This document shows positions 8,922-17,532 of a DNA stretch of 64,000 nucleotides, one piece after another. The DNA is taken from assembly GCF_002115725.1 (NCBI RefSeq), contig NZ_JFKD01000011.1, positions 1 to 64,000 on the forward strand, written 5' to 3'. The position numbers were made by a program, and so were the translations under genes. The number at the start of each line of letters is the position of its first letter. Position 1 is the first letter of the stretch. The DNA is from Marivita cryptomonadis. Its GTDB lineage: Bacteria; Pseudomonadota; Alphaproteobacteria; Rhodobacterales; Rhodobacteraceae. The notes below the pieces were generated by a model. The model made no database searches. It was given only the letters and a program-made list of their open reading frames with translations, and had not been told where the DNA came from.

Positions 8922-9695
8922 ATGACCTCTTATGCGACATTCCACGATCTCAAGGATGCGTCCGTTTTCATCACGGGCGGCGGTTCGGGCATTGGCGCGG
9001 CGCTGACGGACGGGTTTCTTGAGCAGGGCGCGAAGGTCGCCTTTGTCGGCCGCTCGGACGCGTCGGATTTTGTGGCAGAAATGGAGGCGAAACATGGGAC
9101 CGCGCCGCTGTTCATCCAGTGTGACATCACCGACACCGCTGCGCTTCAAGCTGCGATCACGCAATCAGCTGAGGCGCATGGGCCGATCACAGTACTCGTC
9201 AACAATGCGGCCAATGACAAACGCCACGCTGCGCTCGATGTGGATGCGGAGTTTTGGGATTGGTCCTTGTCGATCAACCTCGACGCCTATTTCTTTGCCT
9301 GTCAGGCGGTCATTCCCGGCATGCAGGCGGCAAGCGGCGGTGCCATCATCAACTTCAGCTCCATCAGCTATATGATGGGAAATGCTGGATATATCGCCTA
9401 CACCACGGCAAATGCCGGGATCACCGGAATGACCCGCAGCCTTGCTCGCGAATTTGGCCCCGACAACATCCGCGCCAATGCGTTGGCTCCCGGCTGGGTG
9501 CTGACGCCGAAACAGAAAGAGCTGTGGGCTGACCCCGCATCACTGGCCACACATCTCGACAAGCAATGCCTGAAAGAGCACCTCGTTGAACAGGACGTGG
9601 TCGATGCCACTTTGTTCCTTGCTTCGAAAACCAGCCGCATGATGACGGGCCAGACCTTGGCGGTGGATGGTGGTGTGGTTACGGTGGCGGCATGA
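8922..9695 (+). CDS. SDR-family sugar 1-dehydrogenase, probably D-galactose 1-dehydrogenase
   Basis: This 257-residue short-chain dehydrogenase resembles Caulobacter xylose dehydrogenase XylB in layout (FHDLKDASVFITGGGSGIG). It would oxidise galactose to galactono-lactone with NAD(P). The cofactor motif TGGGSGIG is at residues 18-25 and NNAAN at 94-98. The catalytic serine (S147) and tyrosine (Y160) are in place, but the canonical YxxxK lysine is an asparagine (N164, codon AAT). The role as the first oxidative step is inferred from the lactonase, DgoK and DgoA genes that follow. It abuts GH4 upstream and overlaps dgoK by four bases (ATGA). Confidence 0.75.
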   Translation: MTSYATFHDLKDASVFITGGGSGIGAALTDGFLEQGAKVAFVGRSDASDFVAEMEAKHGTAPLFIQCDITDTAALQAAITQSAEAHGPITVLVNNAANDKRHAALDVDAEFWDWSLSINLDAYFFACQAVIPGMQAASGGAIINFSSISYMMGNAGYIAYTTANAGITGMTRSLAREFGPDNIRANALAPGWVLTPKQKELWADPASLATHLDKQCLKEHLVEQDVVDATLFLASKTSRMMTGQTLAVDGGVVTVAA

Positions 9696-10594
9696 CGGAT
9701 TGGCTCGCAGTTGATTGGGGCACGTCCCATCTGCGCGTCTGGGCAATGTCGCGGAATGGAGCGGTGCTCACCCGCAGGGCGAATGATGCAGGCATGGGCG
9801 GTCTTACCCGGGACGGATTTGAACCTGCGCTGCTGGATCTGGCTGGTGATTTGCTGGCAACAGGTGAAACGCCCGTCGTGGTCTGTGGCATGGCCGGATC
9901 GCGGCAGGGCTGGGCCGAGGCGAAATACATAGCCACCCCCTGCACCCCGCCGGGGATCGACCGCGCGACTCGAGTGACCACGACGGACCCGCGCCTGTCG
10001 GTTCACATCCTACCCGGGGTCAAGCAAACCAGCCCGGCGGACGTGGTGCGCGGCGAGGAAACCCAGATCGCAGGTTTCCTTGCGCTCAACCAGAAATTCG
10101 ACGGCGTGATCTGTCTGCCGGGCACCCATACCAAATGGGTCCATATCAGCGCAGGAGAAATCGTCAGTTTCCGCACTTTCATGACTGGAGAGATGTTCGC
10201 ACTGCTGTCGCAAAAGTCTGTCCTGCGTCACACAGTGGCGGGCGATGGCTGGGATGCTGCGATATTTGCCGATGCGGTGTCCAGCGGCATGTCCAATCCG
10301 GCAGAGCTTGCCGCGCGGCTTTTCTCTATACGCGCCGAGGGGTTGCTGAACGATCTTCACGCAGATCAGGCGCGGGCGCGCCTCTCGGGACTGTTGATCG
10401 GCGCAGAGCTTGCCGCGGCGCGACCCTATTGGCTGGGCCAGCATGTGGCGCTGATCGGTGACGACACGCTGTGCAAGGCCTATGCCGATGCGTTGGGTGC
10501 GCAAGGTCTGCCCGTTGAACGCACCGATGCGGAACGCATGACGCTGGAAGGGCTGAAAGCCGCCTATGCGGGCCTGAAGGAGACGACACAATGA
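9692..10594 (+). CDS. dgoK: 2-dehydro-3-deoxygalactonokinase
   Basis: This 300-residue kinase phosphorylates 2-keto-3-deoxygalactonate at C6 with ATP. The N-terminal ASKHA phosphate loop is [12 protein letters not shown]. Typical DgoK stretches follow: [30 protein letters not shown] and [13 protein letters not shown]. Length matches the family. The start overlaps the dehydrogenase stop (ATGA) and the end overlaps dgoA likewise, indicating coupled translation in a De Ley-Doudoroff galactose operon. Confidence 0.9.
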   Translation: MTDWLAVDWGTSHLRVWAMSRNGAVLTRRANDAGMGGLTRDGFEPALLDLAGDLLATGETPVVVCGMAGSRQGWAEAKYIATPCTPPGIDRATRVTTTDPRLSVHILPGVKQTSPADVVRGEETQIAGFLALNQKFDGVICLPGTHTKWVHISAGEIVSFRTFMTGEMFALLSQKSVLRHTVAGDGWDAAIFADAVSSGMSNPAELAARLFSIRAEGLLNDLHADQARARLSGLLIGAELAAARPYWLGQHVALIGDDTLCKAYADALGAQGLPVERTDAERMTLEGLKAAYAGLKETTQ

Positions 10595-11196
10595 CCCGCA
10601 AGATCATCGCCATCCTGCGCGGGATCACCCCGGTTGAGGCTGTGCCGATCACTGAAGCGCTGATCGACGCGGGCATCACTTCGATAGAAGTACCATTGAA
10701 TTCGCCCGATCCGTTCACGTCGATCAAGGCCATGGTGGATGCGTTCGGAGAGCAATCTCTCATTGGCGCGGGCACGGTTTTAACGCCGGACGACGTGCAA
10801 CGTCTGCACCAGATCGGTGCTGGCATGGTGGTATCGCCAGACTGCAATCCGCGCGTGATCGTAGCGACCAAGCAATTGGGCATGCAAAGCTTTCCCGGTG
10901 TGATGACCCCCACCGAATGCTTTACCGCGTTGCGCAATGGGGCGGACGGGCTGAAACTCTTTCCGGGCTCGCTGATCGGCCCGGATGGCCTTAAGGCAAT
11001 CAAGGCCGTCCTTCCTGAAGGCACGCAAACCTTTGCCGTGGGTGGGGCGAGTGCCGCCAATTTCGCCGGCTGGTTCGCGGCGGGTGTGGATGGGTTCGGG
11101 ATCGGATCAGCGCTTTACAAACCGGGAACATCGGTGGACGACATCAAGGCACGCGCGAAAGACATCGTCGCGGCCTATGATGCGGGAAAACCCTGA
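10591..11196 (+). CDS. dgoA: 2-dehydro-3-deoxy-6-phosphogalactonate aldolase
   Basis: This 201-residue class I aldolase of the KDPG/KDPGal family splits KDPGal into pyruvate and glyceraldehyde 3-phosphate. The general-base glutamate is in SIEVPLNSP and the Schiff-base lysine in [16 protein letters not shown] and VVSPDCNP are also conserved. It differs from KDPG aldolase (Eda) in its short N-terminus and its neighbour dgoK. There are four-base overlaps with dgoK and a one-base overlap with the lactonase gene downstream. Confidence 0.9.
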   Translation: MTRKIIAILRGITPVEAVPITEALIDAGITSIEVPLNSPDPFTSIKAMVDAFGEQSLIGAGTVLTPDDVQRLHQIGAGMVVSPDCNPRVIVATKQLGMQSFPGVMTPTECFTALRNGADGLKLFPGSLIGPDGLKAIKAVLPEGTQTFAVGGASAANFAGWFAAGVDGFGIGSALYKPGTSVDDIKARAKDIVAAYDAGKP

Positions 11197-12041
11197 TGGC
11201 CAATATCTTTAGCTCAACAATCTGCACCCTTGGCGAGGGTCCGCTTTGGCACCCCGAAGAACAGGTGCTTTACTGGTTCGATATCCTTGGCAAACGGCTT
11301 TACCGCAGTGACGGGACGGATGAGCAAAGCTGGGATTTCGACGAACATGTCTCTGCCGCCGGTTGGGTCGACACCGGCGTTCTGCTCATCGCCAGCGAAA
11401 CATCGTTGTCGGTATTCGACACGCAGACCGGAGAAAGCACGTTTATCCATCCGCTCGAATCCGACAATCCGGTCACGCGGTCAAATGATGGCCGCGCTGA
11501 TCCGTGGGGTGGGTTCTGGATCGGCACGATGGGCAAGAACGCGGAACCGGGCGCGGGGGCGATCTATCGCTACTATAACGGCACCCTGACCAAGCTTTTC
11601 GACAAGATCACCATTTCGAACGCCATCTGTTTCGCGCCGGATCGCAGCCACGCGTTTTACACCGACACGCGTAAGCGCAAGATCCTTAAGGTGGCGCTGG
11701 ACGACGACGGCTACCCAGACGGCAAACCGACGCTGTTCACGGATCTGAACGACGAAGGCCTAAACCCAGATGGCGCGGTGGTGGATGCGGATGGCAATCT
11801 CTGGGTCGCGCAATGGGGCGCGTCACGGGTCGCGTGTTACGGCCCCGATGGCGTGTTGATCCGCGCGATAGCGGTTCCTGCATCGCAGACCAGTTGCCCG
11901 GCCTTCGGTGGGGCGGATCTGAGCACCCTCTACATCACCAGCGCCGCCGATGGGTTGAACCCGGCCAGCGACAGTGACGGAATGACATTCGCCGTCCCCT
12001 CAGGCACCAAAGGCCAGAAAGAACACCAAGTCATCCTATGA
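11196..12041 (+). CDS. SMP-30/gluconolactonase-family sugar lactonase, probably galactonolactonase
   Basis: This 281-residue six-bladed propeller hydrolase has the metal ligands of the family: the glutamate in LGEGPLWHP (near residue 15), the asparagine in RSNDGRADPWGGFWIGTMG, and the aspartate in NPDGAVVDADGNLWVAQW. It would open the galactono-lactone made by the SDR dehydrogenase. It overlaps dgoA by one base and GH42 by four bases. Specificity (galactono- versus arabino- or gluconolactone) is inferred from neighbours. Confidence 0.85.
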   Translation: MANIFSSTICTLGEGPLWHPEEQVLYWFDILGKRLYRSDGTDEQSWDFDEHVSAAGWVDTGVLLIASETSLSVFDTQTGESTFIHPLESDNPVTRSNDGRADPWGGFWIGTMGKNAEPGAGAIYRYYNGTLTKLFDKITISNAICFAPDRSHAFYTDTRKRKILKVALDDDGYPDGKPTLFTDLNDEGLNPDGAVVDADGNLWVAQWGASRVACYGPDGVLIRAIAVPASQTSCPAFGGADLSTLYITSAADGLNPASDSDGMTFAVPSGTKGQKEHQVIL

Positions 12042-13960
12042 AACGTACGCTTGGCACTTGCTACTATCCCGAACACTGGCCGCGTGCGATCTGGGAAGAA
12101 GACGCCGCCCGCATGGCAGCACTTGGTCTGACATGGGTCCGCATCGGCGAATTCGCATGGTCGCGGATCGAACCCGCTTCGGGCGATTTCCGCTGGGAGT
12201 GGTTGGACGAGGCGATCGAGGTTTTGGGCGCGGCAGGCCTCAAGGTGGTTCTCGGCACCCCCACGGCGACACCGCCGCGCTGGGTCTGCGACAAACATCC
12301 CGACATGTTCGCTGTTGATGTCCAAGGCCACCCGCGCGGGTTTGGATCGCGTCGCCATTACTGCTTCAGCCATGAAGGCTATCTTGACGAATGCCGTCGC
12401 ATCGTCACCGAAGTGGCCAAGCGCTATGGCAAGAACCCGCATGTCGCAGCGTGGCAGACGGACAACGAATACGGCTGTCACGACACGATCATTTCCTATT
12501 CCACCGCAGCGCGTCAGGCGTTCCGCGGCTGGTTGCGCACGCGCTATCCGGGGCAGGGCAACGATGGCGACATCGACGCGCTGAACGCCGCTTGGGGCAA
12601 TGTGTTCTGGTCGATGGAGTATGACGATTTCGACCAGATCGACCTGCCCAACCTGACCGTGACCGAACCCAACCCCGCCCATGTGCAGGCGTTCCGGCGG
12701 TTCTCTTCCGATCAGGTGGTGCGCTTCAACCGCGCGCAGGTGGACACTATCCGCCGCTATTCCGACGCGCCGATCTCGCACAATTACATGGGGCGGATCA
12801 CTGATTTTGACCATTTCGCCGTGGGCGATGATTTGGAGATCGCCACATGGGACAGCTATCCGCTGGGCTTTCTCGAAGACCGCGTTGGTGCAACGGCAGA
12901 GGAACAGCGCCACTATGCCCGCCAAGGCGATCCCGACTTTCAGGCGTTCCACCACGACCTCTATCGCGCCGTGGGCAAGGGCCGATGGTGGGTGATGGAA
13001 CAACAACCCGGCCCTGTGAACTGGGCGCCCTATAACCCGGCACCTCTGCCTGGCATGGTGCGCCTTTGGACGTGGGAGGCATTCGCCCACGGGGCCGAGG
13101 CGGTGTGTTACTTCCGCTGGCGGCAGGCGCCCTTTGCGCAGGAGCAGCTGCACGCGGGCCTATTGCGGCCCGACAGCGTGATCGCACCGGGCTATGTTGA
13201 AGCCGAGCAGGTGGCGCAGGAATTGGCCGACGCGCCAGACGTGGCGATCACCCAAGCCCCCGTCGCGCTGATCTTCGACTACGATGCCGCATGGGCGTGG
13301 GAGGTGCAGCCACAGGGGCAGGGCATGGATTATTTCGGTCTGGTCTTCGACCTCTACCGTGCCTTCCGGCGGGTGGGGGTGACGGTGGATATCCTGCCGC
13401 CGACGCAACGAGATTTCGGTGGGTATCGCGTCGTTGCCGCACCCGGGATGATGACCATGCCGGACGATCTCAAGACCGCATTGGCACAAAGCGGGGCCGA
13501 CGTGCTGATTGGCCCACGCTCGGCCGCCCGCGATGGCGACTTCACCATTCCTGTGCCGCTGCCACCTGCATGGCCGGGACTGGACGTGACCGTGTCCCGT
13601 TTGGAAACCCTTCGTCCCGACATGCCCATCCCAATCAGCGGTGGAGGTCACGTTAAGAACTGGTTTGAACTTCTTGAAGGCGAAGCAGAAAGTCTGTTTT
13701 TGACAGAGGCAGGAATGCCGGTCGCGATGCGCTCTGGCTCCATCATCTATTGTGGTGGTTGGGGAGATGATGCGTTTTTTGACCGTTTGGTAAAAGATGT
13801 CTGCGACCGTGCCCGCGTGGACACCACAGTCATGCCGATGGGGGTCCGTCTGCGCGATACGGGGGCCGAGCGGTTCTGGTTCAACCACAACCCGCATGAT
13901 GTTGAAATCGAAGGCGAAATACTTGGACCTGCCGGTGTCATCCGGCAGGTGAAATCCTAG
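12038..13960 (+). CDS. GH42 beta-galactosidase
   Basis: This 640-residue family 42 glycosidase has an N-terminal TIM barrel (GTCYYPEHWP, RIGEFAWSRIEP, GTPTATPPRW). The acid/base glutamate is in WQTDNEYGCH and the nucleophile in WWVMEQQPGPVNW. A trimerisation domain (QAPVALIFDYDAAWA onward) and a small C-terminal beta domain follow. There is no signal peptide, so it hydrolyses imported beta-galactosides in the cytoplasm. It is the last gene of the galactoside operon and overlaps the convergent glucokinase gene by four bases at the stop codons. Confidence 0.9.
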   Translation: MKRTLGTCYYPEHWPRAIWEEDAARMAALGLTWVRIGEFAWSRIEPASGDFRWEWLDEAIEVLGAAGLKVVLGTPTATPPRWVCDKHPDMFAVDVQGHPRGFGSRRHYCFSHEGYLDECRRIVTEVAKRYGKNPHVAAWQTDNEYGCHDTIISYSTAARQAFRGWLRTRYPGQGNDGDIDALNAAWGNVFWSMEYDDFDQIDLPNLTVTEPNPAHVQAFRRFSSDQVVRFNRAQVDTIRRYSDAPISHNYMGRITDFDHFAVGDDLEIATWDSYPLGFLEDRVGATAEEQRHYARQGDPDFQAFHHDLYRAVGKGRWWVMEQQPGPVNWAPYNPAPLPGMVRLWTWEAFAHGAEAVCYFRWRQAPFAQEQLHAGLLRPDSVIAPGYVEAEQVAQELADAPDVAITQAPVALIFDYDAAWAWEVQPQGQGMDYFGLVFDLYRAFRRVGVTVDILPPTQRDFGGYRVVAAPGMMTMPDDLKTALAQSGADVLIGPRSAARDGDFTIPVPLPPAWPGLDVTVSRLETLRPDMPIPISGGGHVKNWFELLEGEAESLFLTEAGMPVAMRSGSIIYCGGWGDDAFFDRLVKDVCDRARVDTTVMPMGVRLRDTGAERFWFNHNPHDVEIEGEILGPAGVIRQVKS

Positions 13961-14925
13961 CCCATCAGTTCGGACAGGTGGGCAGCCGATCCGGTCAGGG
14001 CGGCATAGTCGTCATCGACCAGGTGCACCGGGAACTGCTCCATGAAGTCCGAGAACCGGCCCTTGTCGTAGAATGCATCCTGAAAGCCCAACCGCAACAA
14101 GTGCGGTGCGAAATGGCGTGCGACACCGCCGATCAGGTAGATGCCGCCAAAAGGCAAATGCACCAGCGCCAGATTGCCCGCAGCGCGACCCATCATGCGA
14201 ATGAACACCCGCGCCGCGTCTTCGGCGATTTGGTTCGATCCTTCGTTCACCGCTTGCATGATCCCACCCGCATCAAGCGGCGCATCGACACCCGCCTCGT
14301 CGCAAAGCCATTCGTAAACCCGCTCGAATCCGCGCCCGGACAGCACGTCTTCAAAGCCCGGCGTACCATGCTTGCGAGCGATCCAATCCAAAAGCCGCAA
14401 TTCGTCGGCGTTCTGGGCGGGCAGGGAGACATGACCCGCCTCGGACGGGGGCACCAGCGTGCGATCGCCAAGACGGTACACAGCGGCTGCGTTCATCCCA
14501 GTGCCCACACCAATCACCAACCGTGCTGCGTGATCCCCAGCGGCCTGGCCCGGCAGGATGGTTTGAAGCACATCGGAGGTCAGCAGGTCCAGCGCGTGAC
14601 CCTGTGCTTGCAGATCGTTCAGCACCGCTACAGTGCCCGCGCCTGTCGCCTCGGCCACCGACGCGCGATCGACGGTCCAGCTGAGGTTGGTCAATTCGCC
14701 AACCCCGTCACGCACTGGTCCTGCCATCGCCACACAGGCCGCATCGGGGACCACGGTTTGCTCTGCCATGTAGGCACGCAGGACCGACAGCAGATCGGGG
14801 TGCTCGGCATTGCGAAAGCGTTTGATTGTATCGGTTCGAACTTTTGCGCCGTCAGTAAGGGCGACACGGGTGTTGGTGCCGCCCAGATCGGCGACCAAGG
14901 CGGTCAGGGTCGTGGTATTGGTCAT
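13957..14925 (-). CDS. glk: Glucokinase
   Basis: This 322-residue ATP-dependent glucokinase is of the proteobacterial Glk type. The ATP phosphate loop is VADLGGTNTRVAL. NLSWTVDRASV, VLNDLQAQGHAL, GVGTGMNAAAV, EAGHVSLPA and the C-terminal GIYLIGGVARH are all typical. It makes glucose 6-phosphate from the glucose released by the GH1 and GH13 enzymes of this locus. The gene begins one base after the GH1 stop and is third in the aglR / GH1 / glk operon. Confidence 0.88.
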   Translation of the reverse strand: MTNTTTLTALVADLGGTNTRVALTDGAKVRTDTIKRFRNAEHPDLLSVLRAYMAEQTVVPDAACVAMAGPVRDGVGELTNLSWTVDRASVAEATGAGTVAVLNDLQAQGHALDLLTSDVLQTILPGQAAGDHAARLVIGVGTGMNAAAVYRLGDRTLVPPSEAGHVSLPAQNADELRLLDWIARKHGTPGFEDVLSGRGFERVYEWLCDEAGVDAPLDAGGIMQAVNEGSNQIAEDAARVFIRMMGRAAGNLALVHLPFGGIYLIGGVARHFAPHLLRLGFQDAFYDKGRFSDFMEQFPVHLVDDDYAALTGSAAHLSELMG

Positions 14926-14926
14926 G

Positions 14927-16255
14927 TCAGGTCCCGGTCAACGCGGATTTGAGCGCGTGATAGGAGGATTTGGGCGTGCGGTCCAGTGTATCGAAATCCA
15001 CATGCACAAGGCCAAAGCGTTTCTCGTAGCCAAGCGCCCATTCGTAATTGTCCATCAGCGACCAGATGAAATAGCCTTTCACCGGTGCGCCATCTGCTAG
15101 GGCGCGCTGTACAGCGGCGACATGTTGGTTGAGGTAGTCGATGCGGCCGGGGTCATTCACCACGCCGTTTTCGATCACATCCGGTGATGCCATTCCATTT
15201 TCGGTGACATATAGCGGCAGGTCGCCGGTATAATCGCGCGCGGTCCGGGTGAGGAAATTATACAGACCCTCGGGGTAAATCTCCCAGTCCATGAAGGTTT
15301 TGGGCAGCGGGCCTTCGACCTCGTGATGGCTGGGCCACGGACCATCATTCGGCGCAATGATCTTGCGGGTGTAATAGTTGATCCCGCACCAATCGAGAGG
15401 GCTTTGAATCACCCCGAAATCATCATGCCAGCCCTTGGGCATATGCGGTTCCAACCCCTCCATCACGTTCTCGGGGTAGGTGCCCTTGAAGACACCGGAC
15501 ATGAAAAAATGGTTGTAATACCCATCGTAAAGCGCAGCCGCCTTTTTCGCCGCTTCGCTGTCATCGACAGGCGTCGCCCATTCCATGTTGAACACACCAC
15601 CAAGGTTGCCCATGCCCAAACTGCGCATCGCCTGAATGGCTGTGCCATGTGCCTTGAGGACATGGTGCATTGCGCCCGCCGTTGCGCGGATATCGCGTAG
15701 GCCCGGCGCGTGATGGCCCAGGAAGTGCGACAGCCAGCCAACGCACCACGGCTCGTTGATCGGCGCGACCGAGAACATGCGATCGCCGATCCGGCCCATG
15801 ATGACCTCGGCAAAGTCGCCGAACCACTTGGGTAGATCCGGATTGCGCCAGCCCCCCAGATCCGCCAGCGCCACGGGCAGTTCCCAATGGTAAAGCGTGG
15901 CACAGGGTTTCAGCCCGCGTTCCAGCATCGCATCGGTCAGGCGGTCGTAGAAATCCAGACCTTCGGGGTTGGGCGCACCGCGCCCCTCTGGCATCACTCG
16001 TGCCCAGCTTGTCGAAAAACGGTAGGCGTCCAATCCGGCGGCTTTGACCAGATCAAAATCCTCTTCGAACCGGTGGTAGTGATCGCAGGCAAGGTCGCCA
16101 TTTTCGGCGCGCACCACGTTTCCCGGTGTGGCCGCGAAGGTGTCCCAATGGGTCTTGCCCGCACCGCCAAAGGCGTGACCTTCGATCTGGTAACTGGATG
16201 TGGCAGAGCCAAAGAGGAAATCGTCAGGAAAGTCCTGCCGTTTGAAGTTCAACAT
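14927..16255 (-). CDS. GH1 beta-glucosidase
   Basis: This 442-residue family 1 beta-glucosidase has the N-terminal signature FLFGSATSSYQIEG, the acid/base glutamate in INEPW and the nucleophile in YVTENGMA. The C-terminal substrate tryptophan region is GYFIWSLMDNYEW. It is cytoplasmic. AAGGA lies upstream of the start. It sits between aglR and glk, so beta-glucoside hydrolysis is tied to the same regulator as the alpha-glucoside importer. A beta-galactosidase side activity is common in GH1. Confidence 0.9.
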   Translation of the reverse strand: MLNFKRQDFPDDFLFGSATSSYQIEGHAFGGAGKTHWDTFAATPGNVVRAENGDLACDHYHRFEEDFDLVKAAGLDAYRFSTSWARVMPEGRGAPNPEGLDFYDRLTDAMLERGLKPCATLYHWELPVALADLGGWRNPDLPKWFGDFAEVIMGRIGDRMFSVAPINEPWCVGWLSHFLGHHAPGLRDIRATAGAMHHVLKAHGTAIQAMRSLGMGNLGGVFNMEWATPVDDSEAAKKAAALYDGYYNHFFMSGVFKGTYPENVMEGLEPHMPKGWHDDFGVIQSPLDWCGINYYTRKIIAPNDGPWPSHHEVEGPLPKTFMDWEIYPEGLYNFLTRTARDYTGDLPLYVTENGMASPDVIENGVVNDPGRIDYLNQHVAAVQRALADGAPVKGYFIWSLMDNYEWALGYEKRFGLVHVDFDTLDRTPKSSYHALKSALTGT

Positions 16256-16266
16256 AGGGGTGTCCT

Positions 16267-17292
16267 TCAGGTTACAGCGGGTCCGGTGGACCGGCCGATG
16301 ATCAGGTCCGCCTCGAGCAGGCGGGTTTTGGGCGCGTTCTTGGGGATTGCGATCAGCGACAAAAGCATGTCGGCCGCCTCGGCCCCGGCATAGCGCACCG
16401 ACGACCGCAGGGCGGTAAAGATCGGCACGTCATCCCCGTTCTCAAGATAGCTGAGCGCGTCGTCATGGGTGATGATCGACACATCGCGCGCCAACACCAA
16501 CCCCGCCTCGTGAACGGCACGGCGCACGCCAATGGCTGTGATAATCGACGAGCAGACAAAGGCCGTGGGCCTTTTTGACCGTGACAGCATCTCTTTGGCA
16601 GCGCGGTAGCCGTAGATCTCGGTCATTTCTTCGCTGCGCATCAGGCTTGCATCCACAGAGATGCCGTGATTGCGCAAGGCGGTCTCGTAGCCCTTGCGCC
16701 GCCGGAACGCGAAATCCATGTGTTCCAGACCGTTCAGCAGCGCAATGCTGCGGTGGCCAAGTTCGATCAGGAATTGTGTCCCACGTTCGAACGCGCCGCG
16801 ATTGTTCACATCGATCCAAGAATAGGGCAGGGCCACATCTGTCGAACGCCCATGCACCACAAAGGGCAGACCAATCCGCGACAAAAGCGCGATGCGTTCA
16901 TCATTGATCACCGGGCCATGCACGATGATCCCATCCACCGTGCCGCGCGCACGGATGTCTTCATAGGCGCGGGTTTCATCGCTGTCGGGCACGAGCTTGA
17001 GCATCATGTCAAAACCCTCTCGGGCATAGCTTTCGCCTGCTCCGGCAATGAAATCCCCAAAAACCGGGTTCACCATCTCGTGCTGGTTCGAGACCGGGAT
17101 CACGTGCCCAATCGCCAGCGCGCGGCCGGTCGCAAGCCCTTTGGCGCGCAGATTGGGCCGATAATTGAGGTCTTGAGCTGCCTTGAGAACGCGGGTGCGC
17201 GTGCTTTCGCTGACTTCGGGATACCCGTTCAGTGCGCGACTCACAGTGGTCTGCGACAGATTGAGATGTTCCGAAAGTTGCTTGAGATTCAC
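16267..17292 (-). CDS. aglR: LacI-family regulator AglR of the glucoside locus
   Basis: This 341-residue LacI-type repressor has an N-terminal helix-turn-helix (LSQTTVSRALNGYPEVS) and hinge, then a periplasmic-binding-like effector domain. There is no ATG at the N-terminus. GTG at 17292 (first residues VNLKQLSEHLNL) has GGAA just upstream and matches where relatives begin. A TTG at 17304 in the same frame is the other option, but it lies inside the operator palindrome. It is divergent from aglE, as in rhizobial aglREFGAK loci. It probably represses both directions from the CAAAGCGCTTTG sites and responds to an alpha-glucoside. Confidence 0.85.
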   Translation of the reverse strand: MNLKQLSEHLNLSQTTVSRALNGYPEVSESTRTRVLKAAQDLNYRPNLRAKGLATGRALAIGHVIPVSNQHEMVNPVFGDFIAGAGESYAREGFDMMLKLVPDSDETRAYEDIRARGTVDGIIVHGPVINDERIALLSRIGLPFVVHGRSTDVALPYSWIDVNNRGAFERGTQFLIELGHRSIALLNGLEHMDFAFRRRKGYETALRNHGISVDASLMRSEEMTEIYGYRAAKEMLSRSKRPTAFVCSSIITAIGVRRAVHEAGLVLARDVSIITHDDALSYLENGDDVPIFTALRSSVRYAGAEAADMLLSLIAIPKNAPKTRLLEADLIIGRSTGPAVT

Positions 17293-17301
17293 AGGATTTT
17301 C

Positions 17302-17313
17302 CAAAGCGCTTTG
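17302..17313. promoter_or_regulatory. AglR operator 1
   Basis: CAAAGCGCTTTG is a perfect 12-base palindrome with the central CG typical of LacI-family operators. It lies ten bases upstream of the GTG start of aglR, overlapping the leader, consistent with autoregulation. An identical core recurs 158 bases away in front of aglE. Confidence 0.7.
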
Positions 17314-17431
17314 AGTTTCGCCATCAAACTAGACACAAAATCCAAGGCGAGGAAAGCCCCTTTACGCGCGCTAAATTTCTGCAAAGCAGCATAAAACAAC
17401 AATAATTCAGGCTCAACTGCGGATTGACAGG

Positions 17432-17510
17432 CGCTAACAAATCGGGGAGTTTCAGGCATCCAAAGCGCTTTGGGGTGATTCCGAGGCGGGGGATAAGTTA
17501 GGCGCTAACA
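17432..17510 (+). promoter_or_regulatory. aglE promoter region with AglR operator 2 and two CGCTAACA repeats
   Basis: CCAAAGCGCTTTGG at 17460-17473 is a perfect 14-base palindrome and the second AglR operator. It is flanked by two copies of GGCGCTAACA (17430-17439 and 17501-17510), whose CGCTAACA half matches the right half of a central-carbon LacI-type operator. A TTGACA lies at 17424-17429, but the -10 is not clear. The region is the divergent 240-base space between aglR and aglE. Confidence 0.55.
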
Positions 17511-17532
17511 TGCGCAACTTGGGAGGTTACTC

